This document shows, one piece after another, positions 46,301 through 56,959 of a stretch of 64,000 nt of DNA. The notes below the pieces were generated by a model. That model was not told the origin of the DNA. It did no database searches and worked only from the letters and a program-made list of their open reading frames with translations. The position numbers were made by a program, and so were the translations under genes. How positions within the stretch are numbered: position 1 is the first letter of the stretch; every line of letters begins with the position of its first letter. Origin of the DNA: Watersipora subatra (taxonomy: Eukaryota; Bryozoa; Gymnolaemata; Cheilostomatida; Watersiporidae); the NCBI RefSeq assembly GCF_963576615.1, contig NC_088717.1, forward strand, positions 56,685,526 to 56,749,525. Reading direction: 5' to 3'.

Positions 46301-49293
46301 CCTGCGAGCTATGGAAATATAACGTTCTTTGTTGCATTTGCACGGTGGATTGCTACAGAATATTAACACAATATTTTGTAATCTGCATGATTCTCATCAA
46401 AATAACTTGTATCTGTTGAGTTATATAAATTATTTTAGAGAAGAAAGTCTGTTTTAATAATTGTAAAATGTTTTTCACTCTTTTCTCCCTCTATCCCTTT
46501 ATTTATTTCATCAGCTTCTCAGGCTATGTTTCTTTCTGTTTCTATGATGTGATTTTAGCCTGTGGGAGAGGGCCTGAGTGAGTCATCAGCAGCAGAGCTT
46601 GGACTGCTGCCAGGAACACCTGTCGGTACATCACTGATTGATGCTCATGCAGGAGGTAGCGTTGTTTTATATTGTTGAGTTGAGCTGATCTCAAAGTTAT
46701 TGTGAGTGGAATGAACAGTTATTTCATTCAAAAAGGTCTTTTTGAAGAAAATGGTAGTTTATAAGTATATTAGATGGTAGCCTTTACTAGTTTTTGCATT
46801 TAGTAATATGCTCAAACACAAGCATGTGTGTACTCACCTGCAGTTGTAGGTATGGTCACCTGTAGTTGTAGGTATTTTCACCTGCAGTTGTAGGTATGTT
46901 CACCTGCAGGTTGCAGGTATTTTCATCTGCAGTTGTAGGTATGTTTACCTGCGGTTGTAGGTATTTTCACCTGCAGTTGTTGGTATGTTCACCTGCAGTT
47001 GTAGGTATGTTCACCTACAGTTGTAGGGATGTTAAACTGCAGGTGGTTGTATGCTAGTGCACAGGTTTTAGTCTGCTTATTTGAAGTGTCGGTATACTTA
47101 TCTACTGGTGCCACGTATTGAACTGAATGTGTTAATATCCTTGCCTACAAAAGTTAGATTGTTTATCTGTAAGCATTATTACATGTGCATCGTCAATTGT
47201 TGAAACATTCACCTATAAGTGTTGATATTCTTACTTGTGAGTGGTGGTATGCTTATCTTAAGTATTGGTATGCTTACTCGCAGGTGTTGGCATGCTCACT
47301 TGCAAGCCTCACGCTCTCCGTGATTACAAAATCAAAACTGAGAATAAACTTGGACTGATATGCGGGACTTCAACATGTCACATGGTAGTGAGTGAGCAAC
47401 CAGCATTTATCCCAGGTGTATGGGGTCCGTATTTCTCTGCCATGGTGCCAGGTATGCTGTTGATATGCTTGTTGAATTCTGTTTTGATGTCTTGGCTGTG
47501 ATCTTTTGCCATGAAGATGGTAGTGACTTTGAGTTTTTTCATTACAGTAGTCTTGATGTTTTTTGTAGTTTCAGTTTCAAATTGTTGTTATTGTAGAATA
47601 CTTTGTCAATTATCAGTTTGTCTTGCAATGTGCAAACCTCAGCGCATTCTCAGTTTCAATGTGAGCAGTTTACATGTAGTTTCATGTTGGTTCTGGCTGC
47701 TTTTTAATTGTTGTATGTACACCTTTAGGTAAAGTTTTATATAGTTTGCTTTTATAACTATTTGATATCTACATATAATTTCGCTGTTAGCATTTTACTA
47801 CCTGAATGCCCGGCGTTGCATGGTTGTTCAAAACAACTTATAAACAGTTATGTAGCTGCTATTTGCTAAGTGTTTTTACCCGATGGAATTGAATAACTTA
47901 TGCTAGTAACTTAAGCTAGTCTAAAATCTTTACTATAATAAGAAGCATGCTTATAATCGCGCTTATAATCGCGCTTATAATCATAACATTACTCATCATG
48001 ATCGCTCACTCAATCATGATTTGCAAATTTGCTAGTAGTAACAATTAGTATTTTTGATTTTTTTTTGGATTTCTGAATTTTTTTTAATAAGTATATGTAC
48101 AATTATTCCATAGTATGGCAATTAGGTCGTGTGGTGTAGGGTAAAAAGCAGACCTGTCTGCAGAACCGGGTTTGCTAAGTTCAATTCCGGTATGAAGCTG
48201 TTTTTCGGGCCTAAAACTTTATCAATATAACTGGACATATGAACAACAGACAGACACGCACATTTATAGTTATCCTAGCATAATTCTAGCTGTAGTGTTT
48301 AGCACAAATCCATGAAAGATTGGCGTGGGTAATGAGTATGTGCACAATTTATTCCATAGTATAGCCTGTTGCAGTGTAGTTTATTGGATAAATGCCTGTT
48401 GGCAGAGCTGGAGATTACAAGTTCAAATCCAGTGCACAGCAGGTTTTTCTACTAAACTAAAACTGAAGTTTTTTTTACTAAAACTCTGTCGCTATAACTT
48501 CACACACAGACAGACCAACAAAGACCAACTTGGAGATTTATACAGATAGATTGTAATACATTATATGTAGTTAGGTGGTGAATATAGAGTTGTCTTGCCC
48601 TGCATACTTATAGGAATGTGGTTGAACGAAGGTGGACAAAGTGCAACAGGTAAAGTCATAGATCACATTCTCCAATCCCATCCAGCTTATCAAGAGTTAG
48701 AAGCAGAGGCTAGCCCATATTCAGCATTAAGCCAACTTATATCACGTCTTGCCCAAGAGAAAGGTATTCCAGAGTATGCTTTAACTCGGGACCTGCATGT
48801 CTATCCTGATTTTCATGGTAATCGCTCCCCTTTGGCGGACCCTACCATGAAAGGAGGTATTTGTGGTCTAACTCTCTCTAGCAGCAAGGATGACTTAGCT
48901 GTATTGTACCTGGCAACTCTTCAGAGCCTGCTTTACGGTACGAAGCATATCGTTGATGAAATGGAGTCGAGCGGATATGACATCACAGCCGTCTACATGT
49001 GTGGAGGCCTCATCAAAAACACATTATTTGTTCAGATGACGGCAGACATATTGAATAAACCAGTTGTTATATCAGATGAGCCGGAGTCAGTTCTACTAGG
49101 TGCCGCACTCTTAGGTTTGTGTGCTGCCAAGCAAGCATCGCTGTCTGATGTCATAAGCAGAGTGAAATGCGGAGGAACTGCATACATGCCCTGCGCAGAA
49201 TCTCAGGGTTTCCACTCACGAAAATACAAAGTTTTTCGACAGATGTGCAAAGACCAGTTGGCATATCGCGATATCATGAACAGCTACAGTTGA
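43052..49293 (+). CDS. FGGY: FGGY carbohydrate kinase domain-containing protein, 7 coding exons, complete
   Basis: Cytosolic sugar kinase of the FGGY family; the human member is reported to phosphorylate D-ribulose-type pentuloses with ATP. I joined seven exons at GT/AG sites with consistent phases: 43052-43389, 43575-43713, 43792-43877, 44055-44214, 46559-46655, 47284-47451, 48614-49293. The sum is 1668 nt, 555 residues plus stop, close to the 551 residues of the human protein. The N-terminal lobe starts with the phosphate-binding motif GVDVGT (residues 7-12). It continues with GFDATCSLVVLD, IIMWMDHR (115-122), LPDFLTWKATG and SLCSLVCKW. The C-terminal lobe has SLIDAHAGG, ICGTSTCHM, GVWGPYFSAMVPG, NEGGQSATGK (334-343), PDFHGNRSPLAD (from 394) and CGGLIKN (459-465). 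Two adjacent start ATGs are present; the first was chosen. Introns 4 and 5 carry minisatellites, intron 4 also an antisense LINE fragment, intron 6 SINE-like elements. The assignment rests on remembered family sequence but covers the whole length collinearly. Confidence 0.95.
43575..43713 (+). CDS. FGGY: FGGY exon 2
   Basis: Acceptor TTTGCAG before 43575 and perfect donor GTAAGT at 43714. Encodes NIIMWMDHRALEEANAINNT and continues to MPKILWLKL. The active-site region of the family (MW-DHR) is intact. Ends in phase 0. Confidence 0.92.
43792..43877 (+). CDS. FGGY: FGGY exon 3
   Basis: Short exon after a 78-bp intron, acceptor TTTTTAG and donor GTAGGT. Encodes FDLPDFLTWKATGSLS, a block conserved in FGGY proteins (FDLPDFLSWKATG in human). 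Ends in phase 2. Confidence 0.9.
44055..44214 (+). CDS. FGGY: FGGY exon 4
   Basis: Starts after AAAAAG at 44049-44054; donor GTAAGA at 44215. Encodes RSLCSLVCKWAYDAS and a segment ending KVKAPGE, collinear with the family. Ends in phase 0. The following intron (2344 bp) holds the 22-bp minisatellite and a LINE fragment. Confidence 0.9.
44411..45520. repeat. 22-bp minisatellite in FGGY intron 4, about 50 copies
   Basis: Unit CATCTGTTCCATCTGTTTGGAG, with a 21-bp variant (CATCTTACCATCTGTTTGGAG). The unit has no stop in any frame and 22 is not a multiple of three. Frames of up to about 400 codons therefore appear in all frames on both strands, with a rotating FGASVPSVWSICSICLEHLF pattern; they are not genes. 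Confidence 0.97.
45600..46110 (-). pseudogene. LINE reverse transcriptase C-terminal fragment, antisense in FGGY intron 4
   Basis: Minus strand reads YLGSTVISSAKINIE, then KSKVYGDVILTVLLYGAETW, then HERLPKRLL with stops between. This is the classic C-terminal part of CR1/Jockey-like RTs (YLGS, LLYGAETW, RLPK). Stops at about 45930 and 45670 make it defective. Confidence 0.8.
46559..46655 (+). CDS. FGGY: FGGY exon 5
   Basis: Acceptor GATTTTAG, donor G|GTAGCG. Encodes AAELGLLPGTPVGTSLIDAH and AGG. This matches the LGLLPG and SLIDAHAGG blocks that join the two kinase lobes. Ends in phase 1. Confidence 0.92.
46833..47045. repeat. 22-bp minisatellite in FGGY intron 5
   Basis: About nine units of CACCTGCAGTTGTAGGTATG TT. 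Decayed units continue at 47195-47283 right into exon 6. Each unit has an AG in the position of the real acceptor. Confidence 0.85.
47284..47451 (+). CDS. FGGY: FGGY exon 6
   Basis: Acceptor ACTCGCAG, donor G|GTATGC. Encodes LGLICGTSTCHMVVSEQP and GVWGPYFSAMVPG. The first codons (GVGMLTC) overlap a decayed copy of the tandem repeat that fills the upstream intron, so the exon edge is part of that array. Phase 1 to phase 1. Confidence 0.92.
47800..48545 (+). mobile_element. SINE-like elements in FGGY intron 6
   Basis: Head TGAATGCCCGGCGTTGCATGG at 47806. Two tRNA-like modules follow in tandem: near 48120-48200 (GTGTGGTGTAGGGTA; GCTAAGTTCAATTCCGG) and near 48365-48450 (AGTTTATTGGATAAATGCC; ACAAGTTCAAATCCAG). 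Each is followed by the CAGACAGAC-type tail. Confidence 0.6.
48614..49293 (+). CDS. FGGY: FGGY exon 7 (terminal)
   Basis: Acceptor CTTATAG, stop TGA at 49291-49293. This 680-nt exon encodes the whole C-terminal actin-like lobe: NEGGQSATGK, PDFHGNRSPLAD, CGGLIKNTLFVQM and LLGAALLG. I saw no clear AATAAA between the stop and the 35-bp minisatellite that begins about 360 bp downstream. Confidence 0.94.
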
Positions 49294-49650
49294 TGCCAAT
49301 TCTAGGAACAGTTAGTAAGGCCGAGTCGTCTTCTCTTGATTATAGCTCGTATTCATGAAAATATTGGACCACACTTTGCTTTAGCTCAGCACCTTCATCT
49401 TATGCAATATATCACAGAATATTTAGATGGAATATGTAGACTTTGTTTCTGCTTGTTCACTGGGCCCAACTACCATCTGATGGTATTTTGTACAAATTAT
49501 ATAGCATCTGCAAGTGTTTTACTTGTTATAATAGATTAGTGCCAAAAAGTGTATAAAATTGTTATATGTATGCTATTATAAGCTGGGATTATACGTATGT
49601 AACCTACATTATGTAACGTATGTAACCTACATACAGGTTCTCTTGTTTAG

Positions 49651-50629
49651 ACCTCACTTTACAGTTAATAGGGTAGTTACAAATCACCTCACTTTACAGT
49701 TAGTATGGTAGTTACAAATCACCTCACTTTACAGTTAGTATGGTAGCTACAAATCACCTCACTTTACAGTTAGTAGGGTAGTTACAAATCACCTCACTTT
49801 ACAGTTAGTAGGGTAGTTACAAATCACCTCACTTTACAGTTAGTAGGGTAGTTGCAAATCACCTCACTTTACAGTTAGTAGGGTAGTTACAAATCACCTC
49901 ACTTTACAGTTAGTATGGTAGCTACAAATCACCTCACTTTACAGTTAGTAGGGTAGTTACAAATCACCTCACTTTACAGTTAGTAGGGTAGTTACAAATC
50001 ACCTCACTTTACAGTTAGTAGGGTAGTTGCAAATCACCTCACTCTACAGCTAGTTGGGTAGTTACAAATCACCTCACTTTACAGTTAGTAGGGTAGTTAC
50101 AAATCACCTCACTTTACAGTTAGTAGGGTAGTTACAAATCACCTCACTTTACAGTTAGTAGGGTAGTTGCAAATCACCTCACTTTACAGTTAGTATGGTA
50201 GTTACAAATCACCTCACTTTACAGTTAGTATGGTAGCTACAAATCACCTCACTTTACAGTTAGTAGGGTAGTTACAAATCACCTCACTTACAGTTAGTAG
50301 GGTAGTTACAAATCACCTCACTTTACAGTTAGTAGGGTAGTTGCAAATCACCTCACTTTACAGTTAGTAGGGTAGTTACAAATCACCTCACTTTACAGTT
50401 AGTATGGTAGCTACAAATCACCTCACTTTACAGTTAGTAGGGTAGTTACAAATCACCTCACTTTACAGTTAGTAGGGTAGTTACAAATCACCTCACTTTA
50501 CAGTTAGTAGGGTAGTTGCAAATCACCTCACTTTACAGTTAGTATGGTAGTTACAAATCACCTCACTTTACAGTTAGTAGGGTAGTTACAAATCACCTCA
50601 CTTTACAGTTAGTAGGGTTGTTACAAATC
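49651..50629. repeat. 35-bp minisatellite with 5-unit higher-order repeat
   Basis: About 28 units of AAATCACCTCACTTTACAGT TAGTAGGGTAGTTAC. Variant units (GCTAC, GTTAC, GTTAC, GTTGC, then GTTAC or TATGG) recur in the same five-unit order, a 175-bp higher-order repeat. Located about 360 bp after the FGGY stop, so it may lie in its 3' UTR. Confidence 0.95.
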
Positions 50630-50639
50630 GTCAAATGTG

Positions 50640-53075
50640 TTGCTGATCATAGCAGCCCTAGTTCAACTCAAGTCCTCAATAGTGCTTTATCTTACCTTTT
50701 TGCAGTTAAACATTTCTCCCAAAGCAAGAAAATTAAGCATACTTGCTAACGCAAAACAGCATTATATCCTGAATATCATAAATTAATTCATCATTCTAGT
50801 TGTATAAGCAAACTGCGTAAGCCATATCCAGATGAATGAATGTGAGGTATCACCACAACTAGATGACAAGGCTATATTGATGCTGCATTCAGTTGCGTGT
50901 GGTTTTACCCTGTTTGATTGCAGAATGTTATATTGTATTAAAAAAGGTTTTAGAACAACAGTATTATCTGGCTGACATTTATAATAGACCTTAGTTTTGA
51001 CTCACAAAAACAAAATAACTATTGACAGGAACATGGGGCAAAAAGTAGGAATGTGTACCTTATCTGAAGGTGTATGATATACCCAAAGATGTGTACCTTA
51101 GCTAATAGCGTGCGGCTAACGCAGGTTGCTTACTGGTTAGGTTGTTTACTCAGTGTGACCAATGTTACTCCCACAGTAGTTGATGGTGCATTTCAACAAA
51201 TGGTTGCCTTGGCTATTTTGTTTGTACATGAGAATTAGTTTCAAAGATTTGACGGTTAGACGATTGCAGAATAAAACTGGCTAATGTAAAGGCATATTCA
51301 GAACAATTACAAGTTGTCTTACCCTTGAGTTACTTTTTTGACAAGAAAGCTAACTACGAGTTAATGAAAATCATTGCACCTTTTGCGCATGGAGTCTGTA
51401 AAATTGTGAACATTGCAAAAACATTAGTACGCTCATAATTTACCTAATCTACAAATAGGTCAGTTTCTGTAAGACCCAAACACTGTACAGGGTACGAGTG
51501 TGCCTAAGAGATTGGTGTTGCTTTGTTCAAGTCCTTCTTGCTCATAATCTCATTCAGGGTATGTGATGCTCTTGTGATTGTGTGTTTCTGAACGATTAAC
51601 AAAATAAAAAGTTGTGTTAGACTCATGTGGAGTACCACATTTGCAATGAGATTAATACAGTGGCCTTACAGATAGATGTGGACATTACAAGGTACTGAAA
51701 CTCAAAAACTTTTAACATATTATAGTTCAAACTGACCCAGTTTATAGTATATCAGCTACGTAATACCACAAAGAAAATAACACTGGTAATACTCACAATT
51801 GTTGAAGGAATGAGCATAAGTCTAACCTACGTTTGACCTATGCTGGACCATGATCACTACACACTATAAATGATGGAATAATTATGCTTTGTCTATTTTA
51901 AGCAAAAGTAATTGCGTCTGTACTTATGTAATTATATTTTATTCTCTCCATCACAAAATGATATCATCTGAAAAATTTTAAAACTGAAACATGTATCTGT
52001 GCAACACTTCATTTACCATGTCATGAGATCATATAGTACATAAAAATATCTTTTCATTACACATATATTGATATTGCATTATTTAGTAACAATTTAAAAT
52101 TTTGTTTTTTTTAGTTCAGTCGTACTCTATTGATTGTAAAATAGCAGGTCCTGCTGTACTTTAATATTTACTTATTCGCCTGACTTTTTGCCCTCTTCCT
52201 ATTACATGGGTACAAAATTAAATTAGCAGTCATCTGGAACAGTTTTCATTAACTTATATGAGTGAAATTCCTGGGAGAAATCGTCAGCTCTCACTTTACA
52301 AACATGCCTTTCCAATCACTCTATTCAAATGTTTTCAATTTGTCATTTTAGAAAGTATAACAAACTTCCATCTTCAATGCTAACATTGATTATAGATTAA
52401 AGCTGTTACAGAATAAATTGAGACAAGCCCCGATGACAAAAGTAGTAAACTAGTCTAATGAATGATGGCTCCATAGTCTTGGAGTATTGTATAAACTCAT
52501 GAGATGGACATTTCTCTTTTAATGTAGGCTAGCAAAAGGCTGGCTGTAGCAGAGCTAGGTTCAACCACATATATATATATATTTATATACATGTATATAT
52601 ATATATATATATATCTATGTTAACAAAGAAAATATTACATATTTTAACCTTTACTCGGTTTTGACCTATTCAATTTTTGCTAACCAACAATTTTTACAAT
52701 TTTGTATCGACGTGGATCTATTCTACTCTATCTTTTGCCGCAGGTTTTTTCTACAAAACATCCTGCTGCATTTCTGAAAACCGAAAGAAACTTGTGAGGA
52801 TAAAATATGGTACACAATATTACAAAACGTCATAAATCGTGTTCATCACTTTATTTTGAAAACGAAAGCTTTTTATTATTCATAATGTAGTAAAGTAATA
52901 TATCTATTTCAATGTAGCTGCAAATTCACACAACAAAAAAGAAAAACGCTCAAGTCAGTTATTGCATCTGACAGAAAATATATTAGTATGAATTCAAATA
53001 ACGTATAACAGTATAGGAGGCACTTTCACTCGTAATTGTAAAGGAGGCTTCTTCAGGTTGAAGTTTAGTTGAAAC
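50640..53075. other. Intergenic stretch downstream of FGGY
   Basis: No gene recognised. A TA/TATATG microsatellite lies at 52568-52614. Confidence 0.45.
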
Positions 53076-53078
53076 AGT

Positions 53079-53138
53079 TTATACTCTCTTCATCTTTCTA
53101 ACACACGAGACAGGGGTAGGGGACTCACACGTCATTGT
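53079..53138 (-). CDS. Possible terminal exon, unidentified
   Basis: Minus strand, acceptor ACTTCTGCAG followed by 19 codons (TMTCESPTPVSCVRKMKRV) and TAA. The splice site is good and the frame uses mixed-GC codons, unlike the AT-rich flanks. It could be the end of the gene that owns the exon at 60977-61204 (both phase 0), 7.8 kb away. Very short, so this may be chance. Confidence 0.22.
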   Translation of the reverse strand, partial: TMTCESPTPVSCVRKMKRV

Positions 53139-53750
53139 CTGCAGAAGTAAACAAGACAGGATAACTAACTGAAAAGAAATATAATTTGCGAAAAAGGTTA
53201 CGATGCTTTATAGTTCATGTGAGACTTTATTTTTAGACATGCATTAATGCAGCAAAGCATTTCAACATAAGAGTTGGGACAACTGCCAATTAAATATTTC
53301 CTAATATTTCCTAGAGAGCCTAAAACAAACTTTATCTTATGGGTCATCATAACATGATAAAGTTACGAAACATCTAAGCTCGCAATTCGCCAGGAAGATT
53401 GGTTTAGATTTGCTGATATGAGTTTTTATCTCTCATCAGGAAACAAAGAGAAATATAAGCCATATTAATAGCTCATCGGAATATTCTAGATAGATTGCCA
53501 GTTTTTTGCTAAATTGTTTACAAAAAGATTTCGGCAAGCCAACTTACTAAAGCCTTATTCAATCAAACTTTGTGTCAGCATCATGGAGTTCCTGAGATAT
53601 CGGAAAAAGGAGTAGACTGGCATGTATTTGTTTAGATTACGTTTATGATGTAGGTGTAGAGTTCCATTAAACTCCTTTTGTATAGGATCACAGACTATGC
53701 TATCACTCAGCTCTTCTCTAGCTAGTGTCAGTATAAGTTAAAGGCAGATA

Positions 53751-53866
53751 CCGTAAAACCTCTAATTAAACGTCACCTCTATTTGAACGCCACCTTTATT
53801 TGACCGCCATTATAGAGGAAGGGTTGAAAAATAGAGCGCCATGGCGTTTAATTAAAGGTTTTACAG
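53751..53866. mobile_element. 116-bp MITE of the CCGTAAAACC family
   Basis: Starts CCGTAAAACCTCTAATTAAA and ends TTTAATTAAAGGTTTTACAG, flanked by TA on both sides. The subterminal CACCTCTATTTGAACGCC repeats are shared with 39698-41280. A minimal deletion derivative of that transposon. Confidence 0.85.
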
Positions 53867-53869
53867 TAG

Positions 53870-56320
53870 TTTTATTTCTATGTTAGGTACTTCTACTCAA
53901 GCCGTAAACAGCTGTACTTTCAGCATTTACTTCTGAAGGTCAGCTAACACAAAATCAGTGGGTAAATATGGAAGCACCCACGTATATAATTAGGTAGGTT
54001 TCTTATATAAACAATATGTAGAGCCGGAAGTCAGCTTCTAGCTTTTTGGGAGTTATTTATGCTGTCATATTAAGACGCTACCAAGGATGGAAAGAAAACT
54101 CAGATTCTTGCATACAGCTGTCACTGATGGCCAGCAATGAATGTTTCACAATCAGCACTAATGTTTTACTATGTAGAATACATTTCAAATACCATACAAT
54201 AGTTGTTATAGTGATAAATGTTTATTGCTCAAAACTCGTAGGCTTATTTATGTATACATGTATATATAGGAATATATTGATTACAATTTCTATTGTAATT
54301 TCTTCTTGTAATAGGCTTATAGAACTTATACATGAAAACAAGCATAGTTTCAGTACAATTATACTAACCCAAGGCTATAAGCTGAGTGATAAGCTACTGC
54401 TCTCTCCATTCATAAGCCTACATAATGGATGAATGAGCAATAATCTATGTATACATGTATTTGATTACAACTTCTATTGTAATTTCTTCTATCTGAAATC
54501 AGCTTCATTTGAAATTTATTTAAGAGGACTCACAGGTTCGTCATTAATAATTCTTTAAAATTCTCTAAAGGTGACTTTTGAATCCAAAATAAATTGTCAG
54601 AAATGATAAAGTGCAGCATGGATGTCAAAGTCTTATATTTTTGTCCCACAATATCAGTTGCTTTAAAATGAGCTGACTTTCATGCAATCACGAAATTCTG
54701 TAAATGCAATAAATGAGACAACTGAAATGTTAGTCAACATGGGTCTCAAATCCAAGACATTCAGCTTATTGGACAGATACTCTAACCAACTCTAACTAAC
54801 CAAGCAATTAGTTTTATTTCGTTATTACAACTGAATAAATTGTAATAATCAGTTTATCTTTGTTACAAATAAAAATTTATTTCAGATTCGAAAATTGTAG
54901 AAATAAAAAGTTGTAATCATTTAATATGACTTTATAGGAATTAGATTAACTATTTATTATTCTTGTATTCTATCTTTTGGTTTGGGTGAAATGAAGATGA
55001 TATGAAGCTGCCTTAAGAATAATAAAAATTCATTTATATAAACTTTCCTGTGTGATGGCGATATAATTGTAGCAGCCAATTACATGTTTTATTTTATAAA
55101 GATGTGTTTTAATAAATCTCTTGTTTACGCAAAGTCTAAATAAATTTTTTATTGGGTCTCACAAGTTACCAATTTACATCCTATCAGTAAAATTTTGCTT
55201 CAATTGTATGAAGAATGCTGAGCAGACAATTCCTAAAAAGCCTCAAGGCAATTTGATTTCACTATAGTTGAACGCATTGAAAATTGTGGCTGTTTACAGC
55301 TTTTTTTAAATTCTTTAAAGTTGCTTAAAGTGAAAAAAAGTATAGTATTTGCTGAAAGCTAAGTAAAAATATTACTGAAACTCTACTTTCAGACAAAATT
55401 ACAAATAACTATGTAATTTTATCTGCTACTAATTGTTCATTTATCAGTTAACTTTCAAATAACTTCTACCATTTGCAGCTGCTTGTCTGACTGATGGTTT
55501 ATAGCTGCCATGTTTCTGGTTTGGCTTGCAAAAAAGATCCTACTGATTCTCATCCAATATTTTACAAGCTAGATAAAGCTAAGCTCTGCACAGCTGGAAT
55601 TAAACACAGTAGATGCAAGTACATGTACTAGCCATGACTATACTAGTAACTTTCTAAGCAGGGCTCAATTGAATATCACTCTATCAATTGGTCATCGATC
55701 AGCTCACTTCATTTCTGACCATGATGAGTAATATTTGTTTTTGGTTAACTTAGAACCATCTGTTGAGTGTTTTATCTTTATTTTATTCCAAGAATCTATA
55801 AACCGCTAAAATATGACTACTTCTAGTGCCACAACTATGATCTCTTTTGTAGGCCAACACAACAGGATATGATCTAAGCATTAGTATTCCAACTTACTCA
55901 AGCTAACCCATACGGATGGGTTCTGTGGTCAGAGTGGCTCTTACTGAGTACAGTCCTACATATTTGCATAGTAATGTCAAGCGTTAGAGAAAAATGCGTT
56001 GGCCTGTTGCCAAGATTTCTATACTCTGATGAGAGAATATCAGTAAATGCGATCAAACATTGCGTAAGAAAATTATTCAGCTTTTCCTTGGAATATTAGT
56101 TTTAGCGATCATAAATAATTCATTAACTGGGGTGTTACCTAAATCATCTATGAAAAGAAAGCAACTGGCAGAGGTTCTCATGACCCTGCATGCTAGTGAC
56201 AACCTTCAACAAGTGTCACCTCTTTCTGTTTACTTACATCTATTATTTCATCTCCGATGAGCTCCATGGAAGAAGTACAGTTGTGAGGACTTCCCCTCAT
56301 TTTGACAAGCATTTTTCCTC
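53870..56320. other. Intergenic stretch
   Basis: No gene supported. A tRNA-like degenerate SINE piece may lie on the minus strand at about 54740-54810 (TTGGTTAGAGTATCTGTCC; GGATTTGAGACCC). Confidence 0.35.
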
Positions 56321-56324
56321 CAAC

Positions 56325-56430
56325 CTCAGTGTAAGTAACCTGTAAGTCACAATGTAAGTAACCTGTAAATCACAGTGTAAGTCACCTGTAAATCACAGTG
56401 TAAGTAACCTGTAAGTCACAATGTAAGTCA
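56325..56430. repeat. 23-bp tandem repeat rich in GTAAGT
   Basis: About four and a half units of ACAGTGTAAGTCACCTGTAA ATC. Each contains one or two GTAAGT-like motifs. Confidence 0.8.
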
Positions 56431-56489
56431 CTTAGCACAGAACAAACGATGTATTTGAGACCCGTCATAGTACAAATCTATTTTCAATG

Positions 56490-56950
56490 TTAAAGATCCA
56501 GTTACACAAAATTTTAGTAGATTTTATCAGAATGTATCGTATATTTCAATCATTTGCGATTGATCTTGATATTTGCTGTGATTTGACTGTCAGGATGTTT
56601 CAATGTTAAAATCGACAAAACTTGATCACAGTTAAAACGCTCAGAAGAAAGATACCTGCAAGATGACGTCATCAGTTGTTGTCATTGCGATAGTTGATAT
56701 TGACTACTGCGTTCAAGTTGCAGCGTTATGCGTTTTTATTCTGTTGGTCTCTTTGCAACTATATAGATGTAATAATCGCACTTTCACTTGATCTGAGCAT
56801 TTCAACCACGATCAATTTTTATCGATTTTAATCTTGAAGCATCCTAGCACTCATACCACCTCAAACGTCCAAAACAATCGCAAATGGTAAAAAAATATCG
56901 ATACTTTTTGATAAAATGAATGAAATATTGTGTAAGTTGATCTTTACGAG
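56490..56950. mobile_element. Complete inverted-arm element, dispersed repeat family A copy 5
   Basis: The left arm (about 56490-56650) and right arm (about 56770-56950) are imperfect reverse complements. The left reads AGATCCAGTTACACAAAATT and on to GACTGTCAGGATGTTTCAA; the right reads TTGAAGCATCCTAGCACTCA and on to TTGTGTAAGTTGATCTT. This is the only copy showing both arms and suggests a long-TIR MITE of about 460 bp. Confidence 0.7.
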
Positions 56951-56959
56951 GATATTTCG

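Noticed and set aside
49651..50629. CRISPR-like array
   Set aside because: The 35-bp units are directly adjacent with no spacers; this is a minisatellite.
54046..54432. 128-codon frame
   Set aside because: Non-ATG start, AT-driven residue mix (I, L, S, N, Y), no motif.
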